Of a stretch of 64,000 nt of DNA, positions 9,003 to 17,993 are shown one piece after another; position 1 is the stretch's first letter, and each line of letters starts with the position of its first letter. The notes under the pieces were generated by a model. The model was not told the origin of the DNA, did no database searches, and saw only the letters and a program-made list of their open reading frames with translations. The DNA is from CAVVJA01 sp963801715 (GTDB lineage: Bacteria; Actinomycetota; Actinomycetes; Mycobacteriales; Jatrophihabitantaceae): NCBI GenBank assembly GCA_963801715.1, contig CAWDGB010000005.1, forward strand, positions 1-64,000. Reading direction: 5' to 3'. Made by a program: the position numbers and the translations under genes.

Positions 9003-9076
9003 GGCCAGGTAGCTCAGTCGGTATGAGCGACCGCCTGAAAAGCGGTAGGTCGGCGGTTCGATCCCGCCCCTGGCCA
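9003..9076 (+). tRNA. tRNA-Phe (anticodon GAA)
   Basis: The acceptor stem GGCCAGG (9003-9009) pairs with CCTGGCC (9069-9075), with discriminator A9076. The anticodon loop is CTGAAAA with anticodon GAA. The T-loop is GGTTCGATCCC. CCA is not encoded. Confidence 0.95.
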
Positions 9077-9086
9077 CAGACTGAAA

Positions 9087-9103
9087 GCTCCGGATTCCGG
9101 GGC
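9087..9103 (+). terminator. Hairpin after tRNA-Phe
   Basis: GCTCCGG (9087-9093), loop ATT, CCGGGGC (9097-9103) form a 7-bp stem with one G-T pair, ending 27 bases after the tRNA. There is no strong T-run. It is a plausible weak terminator or 3' end. Confidence 0.4.
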
Positions 9104-9148
9104 CTTCATGCGATTGAGAATGATCTTGGCCGACCGGTCCCCGGCGCT

Positions 9149-9172
9149 TTGGTCTCAGTTTTGGTCTCAGTT
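9149..9172. repeat. 12-bp perfect tandem repeat
   Basis: TTGGTCTCAGTT occurs twice back to back (9149-9160 and 9161-9172), between tRNA-Phe and the tRNA-Pro fragment. Role unknown; arm-type integrase sites are often short direct repeats near an attachment site. Confidence 0.6.
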
Positions 9173-9316
9173 GGAGTTACCGCGCCCGCGTTTCAACACC
9201 ATATCAAGATCGTCTCCGCCGATTCGGCAAGCGCGTACGTCCCGCGTCGTGCGGAGACGTTCTCTCTTCGACGGCACGATCAAGCGCCCGTTCGACGCGA
9301 CCTTTCTGGACGAAGA

Positions 9317-9348
9317 GGCCGTGGGTTCAAATCCCGCCACCCCGACCA
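9317..9348 (+). other. tRNA-Pro 3'-end fragment, probable attachment site scar
   Basis: The segment has a T-arm (GTGGG TTCAAAT CCCGC), the 3' acceptor strand CACCCCGA and an encoded CCA (9346-9348), as in an actinobacterial tRNA-Pro. Upstream bases do not supply the D-arm, the anticodon arm or a pairing 5' acceptor strand (CGGGGTG). A bare tRNA 3' end is what integrase-mediated insertion leaves at one end of an element. It marks the left border of the accessory region; the partner site is not in the window. Confidence 0.65.
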
Positions 9349-10733
9349 TACAAGTCAACGAACACGGGGCCTTCACCGGCGCGACCGTCGAAGCGCCGAT
9401 CGTTTGGTTAGCGGTTGGTTAGCAGACTCCGGCGGACCGTGAGGGACGCTGGCGCACGTGGGAGGACGAAAACGATGGCGGCGTATTGGCCCTCACCGTT
9501 ACTGAGTGAGGCCTAGCGAACTCATTCGCCATGTGTGGTCCGCTTATGTCAAGGCCACGACGTCGGTGGGACCGACAGTGTGAAGGCTTTCCATGCATCG
9601 TTGGCTGTGGTGGTTACCGCGAGATTCCACTGATACTGGGCGCTACGGCCGTTGGCGGCGTTGGTTGCGGACGGCTCGGTGCGACGGTGGTGTTGCACGC
9701 CGGTTGCACGCCGAAGATCACTCACCACCTCCGCGCGGACGGAAGCGGGCCAATGCGGCCCCAACAGAATCCGGAAGCGTCCCTCGAGCGCGGGCCTTCC
9801 CTACCTGGCCTCTGTTGGTTGTCGTTTCGCCGCGCGATCGACGGTAGCGCGCAGCGTCGCCCCTCTTGGACGGGAGCGAGAAGCCGAACGCCGCAGTCGT
9901 GGGTCGGGTCTCTTGGTGACTCCAAGCCGTTCGACCCAACGGCTCCTTGCGGACCGCTCCGCGCATGTGTGCCCGTTGTGGGTCCGAGCCATCAGAAGAT
10001 CGACTTCAACAACCTGCACCGGTCCACCCGGAATCCGGGGGTGTACCGGTGTATAGCGCCAAACGGATTACTACGAACCGGCGCTACCGCCTTGAGAGGG
10101 CGAATCCTGACGCGTTGATCAATGTCGGCTCTTGCTGAAAACCCCTAGTTCATTGGACCTTCATTGAGCTGGCGACGTTGGCTTTGATCGGCAGTTTTCG
10201 AACCTGGCGTGTACCCGTTGTGTACCCGCGGAGATCAACTTCATTTCGTGCGTCGTTCGAATCTCGTGCCGTGCGATCCTGGGATCCGGCTCTGAGCCGG
10301 CCGCCCGAACTCGGGGTGCGGCGTAGCTGCTGCCCGCCGCGAAACGGCCGATTCCGACCTGCGAGAGGCAGCGGCCGACCCCCTCATAACGCCCGCGCGG
10401 GATCGCCGAATAGGGGCGCACATGATGCGCCGCCAGAGAAGCATTCTAACGGCGATATGTGCGCAGTCAGCGTGTCAAGACACCCATCGTGTTTCGCGTC
10501 AAGCCGCAGCTTGTTGATCATTCACGTGATGTCGCCATGCGGTGTGCTCGTCGTAGACGGTTCGGCTTTCAGGCAGCCGTGCATGATGCCGACCAGCCGG
10601 TTGGACAGCTGCCGCAACGCGGCGTGGTGGCTGACGTTGAGACCCATGCCGCCCAGGTCAACACCGCCCTGCTCGACTTCGTCCGCAGCTGACGCCCGAC
10701 CCCGCCCGCACCGCGACCAGAAGGAGGAGCAAA
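9349..10733. other. 1.4-kb stretch without a convincing gene
   Basis: Open frames here (for example 9531-10118 +) have no recognisable domain, poor starts and heavy Cys/Arg/Trp content typical of chance frames. No integrase could be read in any frame next to the tRNA-Pro fragment. The sequence is mildly AT-richer than the core genes. It may be a worn end of an integrated element. Confidence 0.5.
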
Positions 10734-11756
10734 ATGTCGAACCACTTCAGCGCCGACAACCTCAAGTTCCCCGGCGACGATCGCCGCCTGGACCTCACCG
10801 ACGTGTTCGTCTTCCAGGCGCCCGCCAGCCCGGAACATCACCACACACTGCTTCACCGTCACCACCCCGGCACAACCGTGCTGATCATGGACTCGAACCC
10901 GACCAGTGCCCCGCCGCCGATCCCGGCCCCGGTGACCGGCCCGGAGTTCTACCCCGGTGCGGTCTACCGGATCAACATCGATACCGACGGCGACAACCAG
11001 GCCGATGTCGCGTTCACGTTCGTGTTCTCCGAGTACGAGAACGGCAGGCAGATCGGGACCGCCAAATACGCCACCGGCGCGCAGGCCCGCCAGCCCGAGC
11101 CGGCCGGCGAGGTGCTAAGCAGGGACATCCCGGTCAGCTTCGACGGCACGGCCCAGCCCGTCCAGGCGGGCCGGATCCGGCTGTTCGCCGGGCTGCGCAG
11201 CGACCCGTTCTTCGCCGACGTCGAAGGCGCCCTGCACGGCTTCGAGTGGACCGGGCACGACGACTTCGCCGACAACAACGTCGACTCGATCGTGCTGGAG
11301 GTACCCGACGACATGCTCGGCGGCCCGGTCATCGGCGTGTGGGCCTCGATCAGCCGGCGCCGCAACGGCGTGCTCGAGCAGATGGACCGCGGCGGGAACC
11401 CGACCATCAACCCGTTCATCAACCCCGACGGCGAGAAGAACCTGTTCAACTCCCGGCAGCCCGCCGACGACGTGGCCAACTACCTGGGGCCGTGGTCGGC
11501 GATCCTGGAAAACGCCGGCGGCTACACCCCCGAGGCCGCCAGAGCCGCCGCCCTGGAGGTCCTGCCCGACATCCTGCACTACGACCGCACCAAGCCCGCC
11601 ACCTACCCCAACGGCCGCATACCCACCGACGACGTCTACAGCATGCGCTTCGCCTGGCTGACCAACGGCAAGGTCCCCCCGACCGGCCTCAAGCCGCACG
11701 ACGACCTGCTGGCCGAATTCCCCTACCTCGGCCCGCCCAACCCTAGCTATGGCTAG
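10734..11756 (+). CDS. DUF4331 family protein
   Basis: 340 residues, start ATG with AAGGAGGAG eight bases upstream. The N-terminal FSADNLKFPGDDRRLDLTDVFVFQAP is the DUF4331 opening (DNLKFP/DLTDvyvF), and later GPEFYPGAVYRINIDTDGDNQADVAFTFVFSEYENGRQ and FAGLRSDPFFADVEGALHGF are further family blocks. It lacks a signal peptide, unlike the second DUF4331 gene at 50141-51532. A His-rich loop (PEHHHTLLHRHH, about residues 34-45) is unusual. The biochemical role of DUF4331 is not established. The gene stands alone downstream of a gene-poor stretch. Confidence 0.88.
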   Translation: MSNHFSADNLKFPGDDRRLDLTDVFVFQAPASPEHHHTLLHRHHPGTTVLIMDSNPTSAPPPIPAPVTGPEFYPGAVYRINIDTDGDNQADVAFTFVFSEYENGRQIGTAKYATGAQARQPEPAGEVLSRDIPVSFDGTAQPVQAGRIRLFAGLRSDPFFADVEGALHGFEWTGHDDFADNNVDSIVLEVPDDMLGGPVIGVWASISRRRNGVLEQMDRGGNPTINPFINPDGEKNLFNSRQPADDVANYLGPWSAILENAGGYTPEAARAAALEVLPDILHYDRTKPATYPNGRIPTDDVYSMRFAWLTNGKVPPTGLKPHDDLLAEFPYLGPPNPSYG

Positions 11757-11870
11757 ATCGACGGGTTGCGCCTCGGTCCGCCCTGGGTCGCCGTCCCCGA
11801 TCACCCGCCGTCACTCGCGCTCGGCGGCGGGCTCTTGAGCAGCCGGGCGGGGTCGGCTGTCCGACAGGCG

Positions 11871-12330
11871 CTAGACGACGTAGCCCGTGACATGTGCCTC
11901 GCCTTTGGCTAGGTCGACCGTGCCCCGGGCCCAGATCTGAAGTGGGTTTACCCACGCATAGTCGGGCTCGGAAGTCGTCATGGTCACGTTTTCGCGCAGG
12001 TCGCCAACGGGTGGTCCCTGCGTGAAGTGGGCGACGCCATCGGCATAGAGCGCGATCTTCTTGCCATCATCGGTCGTGATCTCGGCATGGATGTGGAGTT
12101 GAACGCGACCATCGGGACGGACGTGGATGTAGTCGGTTAGCTCAATCGTTCCTCGTAGCCTCTGGCCGACGATCGGCCCCTGGAAGGCGAGGTCGTACCG
12201 GGCCCCTTGCGGATGGGATGTCTGCGGCACCGGACAGCAGAGCGTCCAGCGCGGGTACGCCGTACGAGGTCGCCCCGGTCGACTGGATGGTGTACTCGTA
12301 GATCAACTCGCCGGGCATCTGTTCGGTCAT
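11871..12330 (-). CDS. DUF3237-like small beta protein (one +1 frame break)
   Basis: The N-terminus MTEQMPGELIYEYTIQS (start ATG 12330) and the long C-terminal part GARYDLAFQGPIVGQRLRGT...YAWVNPLQIWARGTVDL match one family in order, but they are joined by a +1 shift near 12231. The family is a beta-barrel fold of unknown function, often encoded with redox or catabolic genes. Its ATG overlaps the stop of the upstream LuxR-type regulator (ATGA), so it is translationally coupled to that regulator. The name DUF3237 is by pattern resemblance, moderately sure. Confidence 0.65.
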
Positions 12331-15107
12331 GACCGAATGCTCCTTCTTCTCAGGGCCTGATCGAGCTCGCGGCGGGAGCTGATGTCCAGCTTGGCGAACA
12401 CCTTGCGCAGGTGCCACTCCACGGTGCGGCCGCCTATGAACAGCTGTGCGCCGATCTCCGGGTTGGTTCGTCCCTCGCGGGCCAGCTGGGCGATCTCCTC
12501 CTCTTGCGGGGTCAGGTCGGTGCGGGTGTTTGCGCTGCGCTTGCGCGCCTTCTCGCCGGTCGCCTGGAGCTCTCGCCGCGCGCGTTCGGCGAAGGCCTCG
12601 GCGCCCATGGACGCGAGCGCGTCGAACGCGGGCCGCAGTTGGTTGCGGGCATCGATCCGCCGGTTCTCCCGGCGCAGCCATTCGCCGTAGACCAGGCGGG
12701 CGCGGGCCAGGTGGGTCGCCATCCGGGTTCTGCCCAGCAGTTCGATCGCCTCGCGGTACTCCGCTTCGGCGGCGCGTCCCCCGGATACCAGCGCCCGGGA
12801 CCGCGCCGCCGCCCCGCGAGCCCAGTTGCTGGCGCTCGCCACGGCTAGCTGGGACAGCTGATCAGCCGCCGCGCAGGCACGTTCCTGCTGATCGCTTCGT
12901 GTCGCGGCTTCCACCAGCTCATACAGGGCCCAGGGCGAGATGACGATCTCGTCGACGGCGCTGGCACCGTGCGCCGCCTCGGCGGCGGCCCCGTAGTTGC
13001 CGAGGCCGTTGTACAGCACCGCCCGCGCGTAGTCCGTGTAGGTCAGTGCCGCGCCCTCGCCCCGGTCCGAGGCGCCACGGTCCATCTCCTCGGCCAGATC
13101 GGCCGCGCCCGGCGCGTCGCCGCGCCACGCGGCGAGCAGCAGTGGGACGTAGGGCAAGGTGGCCTCTCTGGTCCCTGGGTCGACGCGCTCACGCTCCATT
13201 AGCAAGGCCGCCGCCTTCGACAGCTCGCCGGCCTGGATGTGGATCTCGGCGAGATAGTCGAGCGCGAACGGAAGCCAGCTGAGGGTGCCGCTGGCTCGCG
13301 CCAGCCGGACCTGGCCGGCCGCGAGCTCGAACCACGCCTCGTCGTCCCACAGGTCCATGGCGACCATGTTGTACGCGACGGACAGCCAGTCCAGCTCGTG
13401 CGGCTGCGCCCGGTAGCGGCGCAGTGCCTCCTTGAGCGTGGGGGCGGCGGCCAGGTACCCATCGGCCAGGCGCACGGCGAGGCCGTGGATGAGCAGCTGC
13501 GAGTGCGGCAGCGGCTCCGACCCGGAAGGCCCGACCGTTGCGGATCTCGCGGCGCGCGCGACCTGCCTCGCGTCCTGCCCGTGGGCGAGTCGGCCGGCGT
13601 AGATCGCGGCTACCAGGGCTTCGAGATAGGTCTGCCGGGCCAGCTCGACGTCCAGGCTCTGTAGCCGCTGTGCTGCCCGCAGCATGAGCGGCGGCGCGTC
13701 ACCGCCCCGTCTCAGCGCGAACGCGATCTGCGCCCGCATCCGCTGCACACGCGCCTCGCCGAGTTCGCCGAGCGGTCCGATCTCAGCAGCGACCAACAGG
13801 GCCTGAGCGGCTTCGAAATCCCCGGCTGCGTACTTCGCCGCGGCCGCCGCCAGAGCCCGTGAGGCGCGCTCGCCCGGGTCCGGAGTAAGCGCCACGGCTC
13901 GCTCCCAAAAGGCCGCGGCGGCGGCTACCCCGCCTCGGCCCAGGGCACGGCTGGCCGAGTTGATGAGCTCCTCGGCCACCGCCTCGTCCGGCCCGGCAGC
14001 CGCATGGGCGCGGTGCCATGCCCGGCGGTCGGGGTCGGCCAGCGGATCGGTAACTGCTGCCAGCGCTTCGTGTACGGCTCGCCGGTCATCCGCCGCGGCG
14101 GCCCGGTAGGCGGCAGAACGGACCAGAGGATGCCGGAAGCGCACGTTCGCACCGAACGCCAGCAGGTCGGCTGCGGCCGCCAGGTCTACGGTTCCGGTGT
14201 CCAGGCCGAGTACCCCAGCCGCCCGGACGATAAGCGCCGGGTCTCCGACCGGATCGGCCGCCGCGAGCAAGACCAGCCGCTGGACCTCGTCCGGCAGCTC
14301 AGCCAGGCGCGCCGCGTACTGATCTTCGATGCGGCTGGGCAGATCTCCCGCGTCCGGAAGAGCGAACCCGCCGGCGAGGTCGGCGGCGCTCCGGCCTCCG
14401 TAGAGCTCGAGCAGAGCCAGCGGATGGCCGTGTGCCTCAGCGAGAATACGGCTGCGGACACTCTCGTCGAGCCGACCTGAAGTGACCGTCGCCAGCAGCG
14501 CCCGAGCCGACTGTTCATCCAGTCCGCCCAGGCGGAGTTCGGGCAGACCGGCCAGGTGATTCGGCGTGGGATCTCGCGCGGCCGGCGTCCGAACCGCGAA
14601 CACCAGCGCTATTGATTCTGCCAGCAGGCGGCGCCCGACGAATCCGAGGACTTGGGCTGAGGCCTGGTCGAGCCACTGCGCGTCGTCGACGACGCACAGC
14701 ATCGGCTGCTCCTCAGAGGTCTCCCCCATGAGGCTGAGCGCCGCGAGGGCGACCAGGAACCGGTCGGGACTATCTCCGGAGGCAAGCCCCAACGCGACGC
14801 TGAGCCCGCGACGCTGAGGCTCGGCCAGCGACCCGAGCCGGCCGAGCATGGGCGCGCACAGCTGGTGCAGCCCGGCGAAGGGGAGCTCCATCTCCGACTC
14901 GACGCAGGCCACGCGGGTCACCCTGAAATCAGACGCCTCGGTGATCAGCTGTCGCAGTAGTTTCGTCTTGCCGATCCCCGGCTCTCCCCGCACGACCAAC
15001 ACGGCGCTCTGACCGCTTCGCGCGTTCGCGATGAGCCGTCTCAGGATCTCCAGCTCGCGGGTCCTGCCGAACAGCCGGGGCGGAGGATGCACTGTCACGC
15101 CCACCAT
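12327..15107 (-). CDS. LuxR-family regulator with AAA ATPase domain (LAL type)
   Basis: 926 residues. The N-terminal ATPase has Walker A GEPGIGKT (about 42-49) and a Walker B-like LCVVDDAQWLD (about 137-147). A long helical, TPR-like middle of Ala/Leu/Arg-rich repeats follows. The last 60 residues form a LuxR/GerE helix-turn-helix: LTPQEEEIAQLAREG, NPEIGAQLFIGGRTVEWHLRKVFAKL. Large ATP-binding LuxR proteins act as transcription activators, often of sugar use or secondary metabolism. The stop overlaps the start of the DUF3237-like gene. It lies downstream, on the same strand, of the redoxin/isomerase/SDR group, which is a plausible target set (inference). Confidence 0.93.
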   Translation of the reverse strand: MVGVTVHPPPRLFGRTRELEILRRLIANARSGQSAVLVVRGEPGIGKTKLLRQLITEASDFRVTRVACVESEMELPFAGLHQLCAPMLGRLGSLAEPQRRGLSVALGLASGDSPDRFLVALAALSLMGETSEEQPMLCVVDDAQWLDQASAQVLGFVGRRLLAESIALVFAVRTPAARDPTPNHLAGLPELRLGGLDEQSARALLATVTSGRLDESVRSRILAEAHGHPLALLELYGGRSAADLAGGFALPDAGDLPSRIEDQYAARLAELPDEVQRLVLLAAADPVGDPALIVRAAGVLGLDTGTVDLAAAADLLAFGANVRFRHPLVRSAAYRAAAADDRRAVHEALAAVTDPLADPDRRAWHRAHAAAGPDEAVAEELINSASRALGRGGVAAAAAFWERAVALTPDPGERASRALAAAAAKYAAGDFEAAQALLVAAEIGPLGELGEARVQRMRAQIAFALRRGGDAPPLMLRAAQRLQSLDVELARQTYLEALVAAIYAGRLAHGQDARQVARAARSATVGPSGSEPLPHSQLLIHGLAVRLADGYLAAAPTLKEALRRYRAQPHELDWLSVAYNMVAMDLWDDEAWFELAAGQVRLARASGTLSWLPFALDYLAEIHIQAGELSKAAALLMERERVDPGTREATLPYVPLLLAAWRGDAPGAADLAEEMDRGASDRGEGAALTYTDYARAVLYNGLGNYGAAAEAAHGASAVDEIVISPWALYELVEAATRSDQQERACAAADQLSQLAVASASNWARGAAARSRALVSGGRAAEAEYREAIELLGRTRMATHLARARLVYGEWLRRENRRIDARNQLRPAFDALASMGAEAFAERARRELQATGEKARKRSANTRTDLTPQEEEIAQLAREGRTNPEIGAQLFIGGRTVEWHLRKVFAKLDISSRRELDQALRRRSIRS

Positions 15108-15668
15108 CCGGAGTTAGGGCTCGCGGACACGCTTCGGCTGAACGCTACCCGTCACCATAGACAGGCCGCCACGGGCCAGATCAACAGTCGGGACACCGGC
15201 ACCGCCTCGGGAATGTGCTACTGGTTCTGGTAGGCCCGCTTCAACAACGGGTCATCTGAGCCAAGGATCAGCGGGGTATTGGCGCTTTCGGCCGCTTGCT
15301 TTTGCTGGGCCAGCCGCGACCCTGGCTGGCGTAGAGCACATGGACGCCGGCATCTCCGCTGCCGCGCCGGGCGGCCACGGCGGTGCGGCGGGGTTTGCCT
15401 CCCGTCAGTGACCCACAGCCGCAAATCGTCGTACTTGAACAGCTGTATGTCAGCCACGGGCGTGGGGTGGTGATGCACCCCGGCGGCCTGCTGGCCTGCG
15501 GCCGCGGGAGCACTGGCAGCACGCCGGTGTGGAAACTGGAGTGCAGCGGCACCCCCGCGCTGAAGATCGGGTCGGTCCACCTGGCGACCTCGGCCGTTCC
15601 GGATCGGCGTGTCCAGAACGCCGTCGAGGTCATGCTGCTTTATCGGCGGCCCGAGAAGGCCTGTCGGC
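15108..15668. other. 560-bp stretch with no convincing gene
   Basis: Two overlapping minus-strand frames (15218-15580 and 15268-15633) look like one protein broken by a frame change, but no domain was recognised in either. A gene remnant is possible; nothing more can be supported. Confidence 0.4.
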
Positions 15669-16385
15669 CTAGTGTCCCGCGATCTGGCCGCCGTCGATGT
15701 GCAGGATCTCGCCGGTGATGTACGGCGATGACTCCAGGAACAGGATGCCGTCGACGACGTCGCTGACCTGGCCGACCCGGCCGAGCGGAGGAAGCCGGTC
15801 GCCGAGTCCGTCGTAGGTGTCCGCTGGGTGCACCGGCGTCTGGATGATGCCGGGCGAGACGGCGTTGACCCGGACGCCCCGGGAGGCGTACTCGACGGCC
15901 AATGACCGGGTGGCCGCGGCCAGGCCGCCTTTGGTCAGCGCGGCCAGCACCGAGGGCGCGCTGGAGTTCGCGATCTCGGCGAGGGTGGCCGAGATGTTGA
16001 CGACGTGGCCGCCGTACCGCGTCACCATCTCGGCGATGACCCGCTGGGTCAGCCAGAAGAACCCGGTGAGGTTCACCCCGACAACTAGGGCGTAGTCCTC
16101 GGCGGTGTAGCCGGTGAACGGCTTGGAAACGAACACGCCGGCGTTGTTGACCAGGGTGTCGATGCGGCCGAACCGCTCCAGTGCTCCCTCGATGATCCGG
16201 TCGGCGGTGGCGGGCTTCGCGATGTCGCCCTCGACGGTGAGCACGTCCGGGTCCTCGGACGGCTTGATCGTGAGGGCGTTGGCCACCACCGCCCAGCCTC
16301 GCCCGCGGTACCCGGCCACCAGGCCGGCGCCGATGCCCTGCGAGCCTCCGGTGATGATGGCGACTCTCCGGTCGTTCCCGGTCAT
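15669..16385 (-). CDS. SDR-family oxidoreductase lacking the usual catalytic Tyr
   Basis: 238 residues. The Rossmann motif TGGSQGIG (12-19), NNAG, VGVNLTGFFWLTQ and VNAVSPGIIQTP are clear. The usual YxxxK is replaced by PSVLAALTKGG: the Lys is present but the Tyr position holds Leu or Ala. This variant occurs in a known SDR subgroup, so it is probably not a sequence error. Its ATG overlaps the stop of the upstream isomerase-fold gene (ATGA), so it is the last gene of the operon with redoxin and isomerase. Substrate unknown; catalysis may be altered or lost. Confidence 0.85.
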   Translation of the reverse strand: MTGNDRRVAIITGGSQGIGAGLVAGYRGRGWAVVANALTIKPSEDPDVLTVEGDIAKPATADRIIEGALERFGRIDTLVNNAGVFVSKPFTGYTAEDYALVVGVNLTGFFWLTQRVIAEMVTRYGGHVVNISATLAEIANSSAPSVLAALTKGGLAAATRSLAVEYASRGVRVNAVSPGIIQTPVHPADTYDGLGDRLPPLGRVGQVSDVVDGILFLESSPYITGEILHIDGGQIAGH

Positions 16386-16978
16386 GGGATGATCGTCGCC
16401 GGGTCGCTCGGGTGGCGGCTGAGCGGCGTGGTCTCGACGGTCATCCACGGGTCCAGGGGCAGCGACTTCAAGATCGCCTGCAGCTCGGCGGGGTTCCCGG
16501 CGTTCCACAGGCCCAGCGCGCGCGACGGGCCGGGCAACTTCCACAGCCGCAGCAGGTGTCCCTGCCCGGCCAGCTCCTTCGTGCGCTGCGCCTCGCGCGC
16601 CTCGGTGTCGTCCACGGCCTGGCCCGGCGTGCCGTCCGGGACGCTGATGGTGAAGGTGGTCAGGAACTCCGTACCTGCGTTACTGGGCGCTAGCGCCGGG
16701 TCGTTCGGGTGCGGTGCGAGCGGCGTGACCTCGTCGGTGCGCCATACCCGCAGCGGCATGGAGGCCAGGACCTCCTCAAGCTGGCCGCCGTCCGCGGCGG
16801 CGAACAGCCCGAGCGAGCGCCATTCACCCGGCCGCAGCGGTGGGCGCCACAGGCGCAGCAGATGCCCCGCCGCTGCCAGTTCGCGCGATTGGGCGGCCTC
16901 GCGGGCCCGGACGTCGTCCACGGCCTGGTCCGGCGTCCCGCCCGGGACGTGGGTGGTCATTGTGACGAGGTACTCCAT
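16382..16978 (-). CDS. Tandem muconolactone-isomerase-like protein (two fused domains)
   Basis: 198 residues from ATG 16978, with AGGAGGAG upstream. It consists of two copies of a roughly 95-residue ferredoxin-like domain. Domain 1 begins EYLVTMTTHVPGGTPDQAVDD, domain 2 EFLTTFTISVPDGTPGQAVDD; both continue AREA..ELA..GHLLRLW and end with MPLRVW...TPLAPHPNDP or LPLDPW...TPLSRHPSDP. Muconolactone isomerases are single-domain decamers in aromatic catabolism. A tandem form with a downstream SDR and an upstream redoxin suggests an oxidative catabolic operon. The exact reaction is unknown. Confidence 0.85.
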   Translation of the reverse strand: MEYLVTMTTHVPGGTPDQAVDDVRAREAAQSRELAAAGHLLRLWRPPLRPGEWRSLGLFAAADGGQLEEVLASMPLRVWRTDEVTPLAPHPNDPALAPSNAGTEFLTTFTISVPDGTPGQAVDDTEAREAQRTKELAGQGHLLRLWKLPGPSRALGLWNAGNPAELQAILKSLPLDPWMTVETTPLSRHPSDPATIIP

Positions 16979-17036
16979 GGCCGGCTCCTCCTGGCGCTGT
17001 GGAAGTGGAACCACTGTCCGTTCGGTGAAAAGAATT

Positions 17037-17648
17037 TCAATCTTTCCGAACGGACATGGGTATTAAGGTCTGCATCTGGGCGGCCTGCTGGTACGGGTGG
17101 TGCATCGAGTGGTCGCCGGCCTTCCAGTTCTCGCGGAGGCCGGGCGCGGCCAGGTCCCAGTCCGGGCGGATCTCGCGGATCACCTCGCGAAGGTCGCGGC
17201 GAAGGTCCTCGAAGGACGGCCTGCCCCAGAACCAGTAGCCGTTGTAGACGCTGAAGATGACCAGTCCCGGCTTGAGCACGAGCGTGTACGGGATCATCGG
17301 GTCGTAGTAGGAGTCGGTGTACTCCTGGATGTCGACGTCCTTCTGGATCTTGTGGCCGGCGTCGGACAGGAATGTCCACTGTGCGCCGACCGAGTCGCGG
17401 AACTCGTTGGTTTTGAGGGTGTTGTCGGTGGAGATGGTGACGATGTGGGTGTAGGCGACGCGGATCTTCGGGTAGTTGGCGGCCAGCTCGAGGTGCTGCT
17501 GGTGGTCCTTCGGGCAGAACCCGCCGCGCGAGAGGACCAGGATCATCGGGTCGATCCCCTGCAGCTCGCTCAGCCGGCGCGGGGTCTTGGTGTGGTCGGT
17601 CAGCTCGTAGTCGGGGAAGATCCCGCCGGGCACGATGTCGGTACGCAT
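17037..17648 (-). CDS. Redoxin/AhpC-TSA-like peroxiredoxin
   Basis: 203 residues, ATG 17648 with AAGGAG seven bases upstream. The thioredoxin fold carries one peroxidatic-type Cys in SRGGFCPKDHQQ. The rest (THIVTISTDNTLKTNEFRDSVGAQWTFLSDAGHKIQKDVDI) matches the AhpC/TSA pattern of substrate-binding Thr/Ser and a following beta strand. No second resolving Cys is evident, so a 1-Cys type is likely. It is the first intact gene of an operon with the tandem isomerase and the SDR. The start of the long open frame at 18146 was rejected because it belongs to a broken upstream gene. Confidence 0.85.
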   Translation of the reverse strand: MRTDIVPGGIFPDYELTDHTKTPRRLSELQGIDPMILVLSRGGFCPKDHQQHLELAANYPKIRVAYTHIVTISTDNTLKTNEFRDSVGAQWTFLSDAGHKIQKDVDIQEYTDSYYDPMIPYTLVLKPGLVIFSVYNGYWFWGRPSFEDLRRDLREVIREIRPDWDLAAPGLRENWKAGDHSMHHPYQQAAQMQTLIPMSVRKD

Positions 17649-17654
17649 GGTGTG

Positions 17655-17993
17655 CTCCTTAGTGAGGCGGCGGCGGTAACTCGGCAACTTGCCGTGCGGG
17701 ACCGCCGCGCGACGCAGCGCCTCCGCCAGGCCGGTCAGGGAGTCGTATCCGCCGGCGCGGATGTCGCGCAGCCCGGCAGGCGGGTGATGAGGCCCTGCGC
17801 CGAACCGGGCGCGGCCGAGGTGATCCCGATGCTGAAAATGATCACGCAGCCCGAGCCGGGCGGGGTTCATCCATATCACCCGGAAACCCGGGCCGGTGAC
17901 GAAGTCAACATCGAGGCGCCATCGCAGTGACGGGTAGAGGTCCTTGGCCCGGTCCACATCAGAGACGGGCACGGCCACAACGTCGAGTTTCAT
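17655..17993 (-). pseudogene. Broken glyoxalase/bleomycin-resistance (VOC) protein
   Basis: The start MKLDVVAVPVSDVDRAKDLY and DVDFVTGPGFRVIWMNPA are the first half of a VOC fold. A +1 shift near 17856 leads to GSGCVIIFSIGITSAAPGSAQGL, also VOC. Then the second half is missing, and the original frame resumes with SLTGLAEALRRAAVPHGKL, which resembles the C-terminal tail of the same family. So there is an internal deletion plus a frame break. It abuts the redoxin gene and would have been its operon partner. Confidence 0.7.

Noticed and set aside
9167..9376. Minus-strand frame containing VGVAGFEPTASSSR
   Set aside because: This is the antisense of the tRNA-Pro 3' end, a well-known false gene.
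9531..10118. 195-residue plus-strand frame
   Set aside because: Composition and lack of any domain or ribosome-binding site suggest chance.
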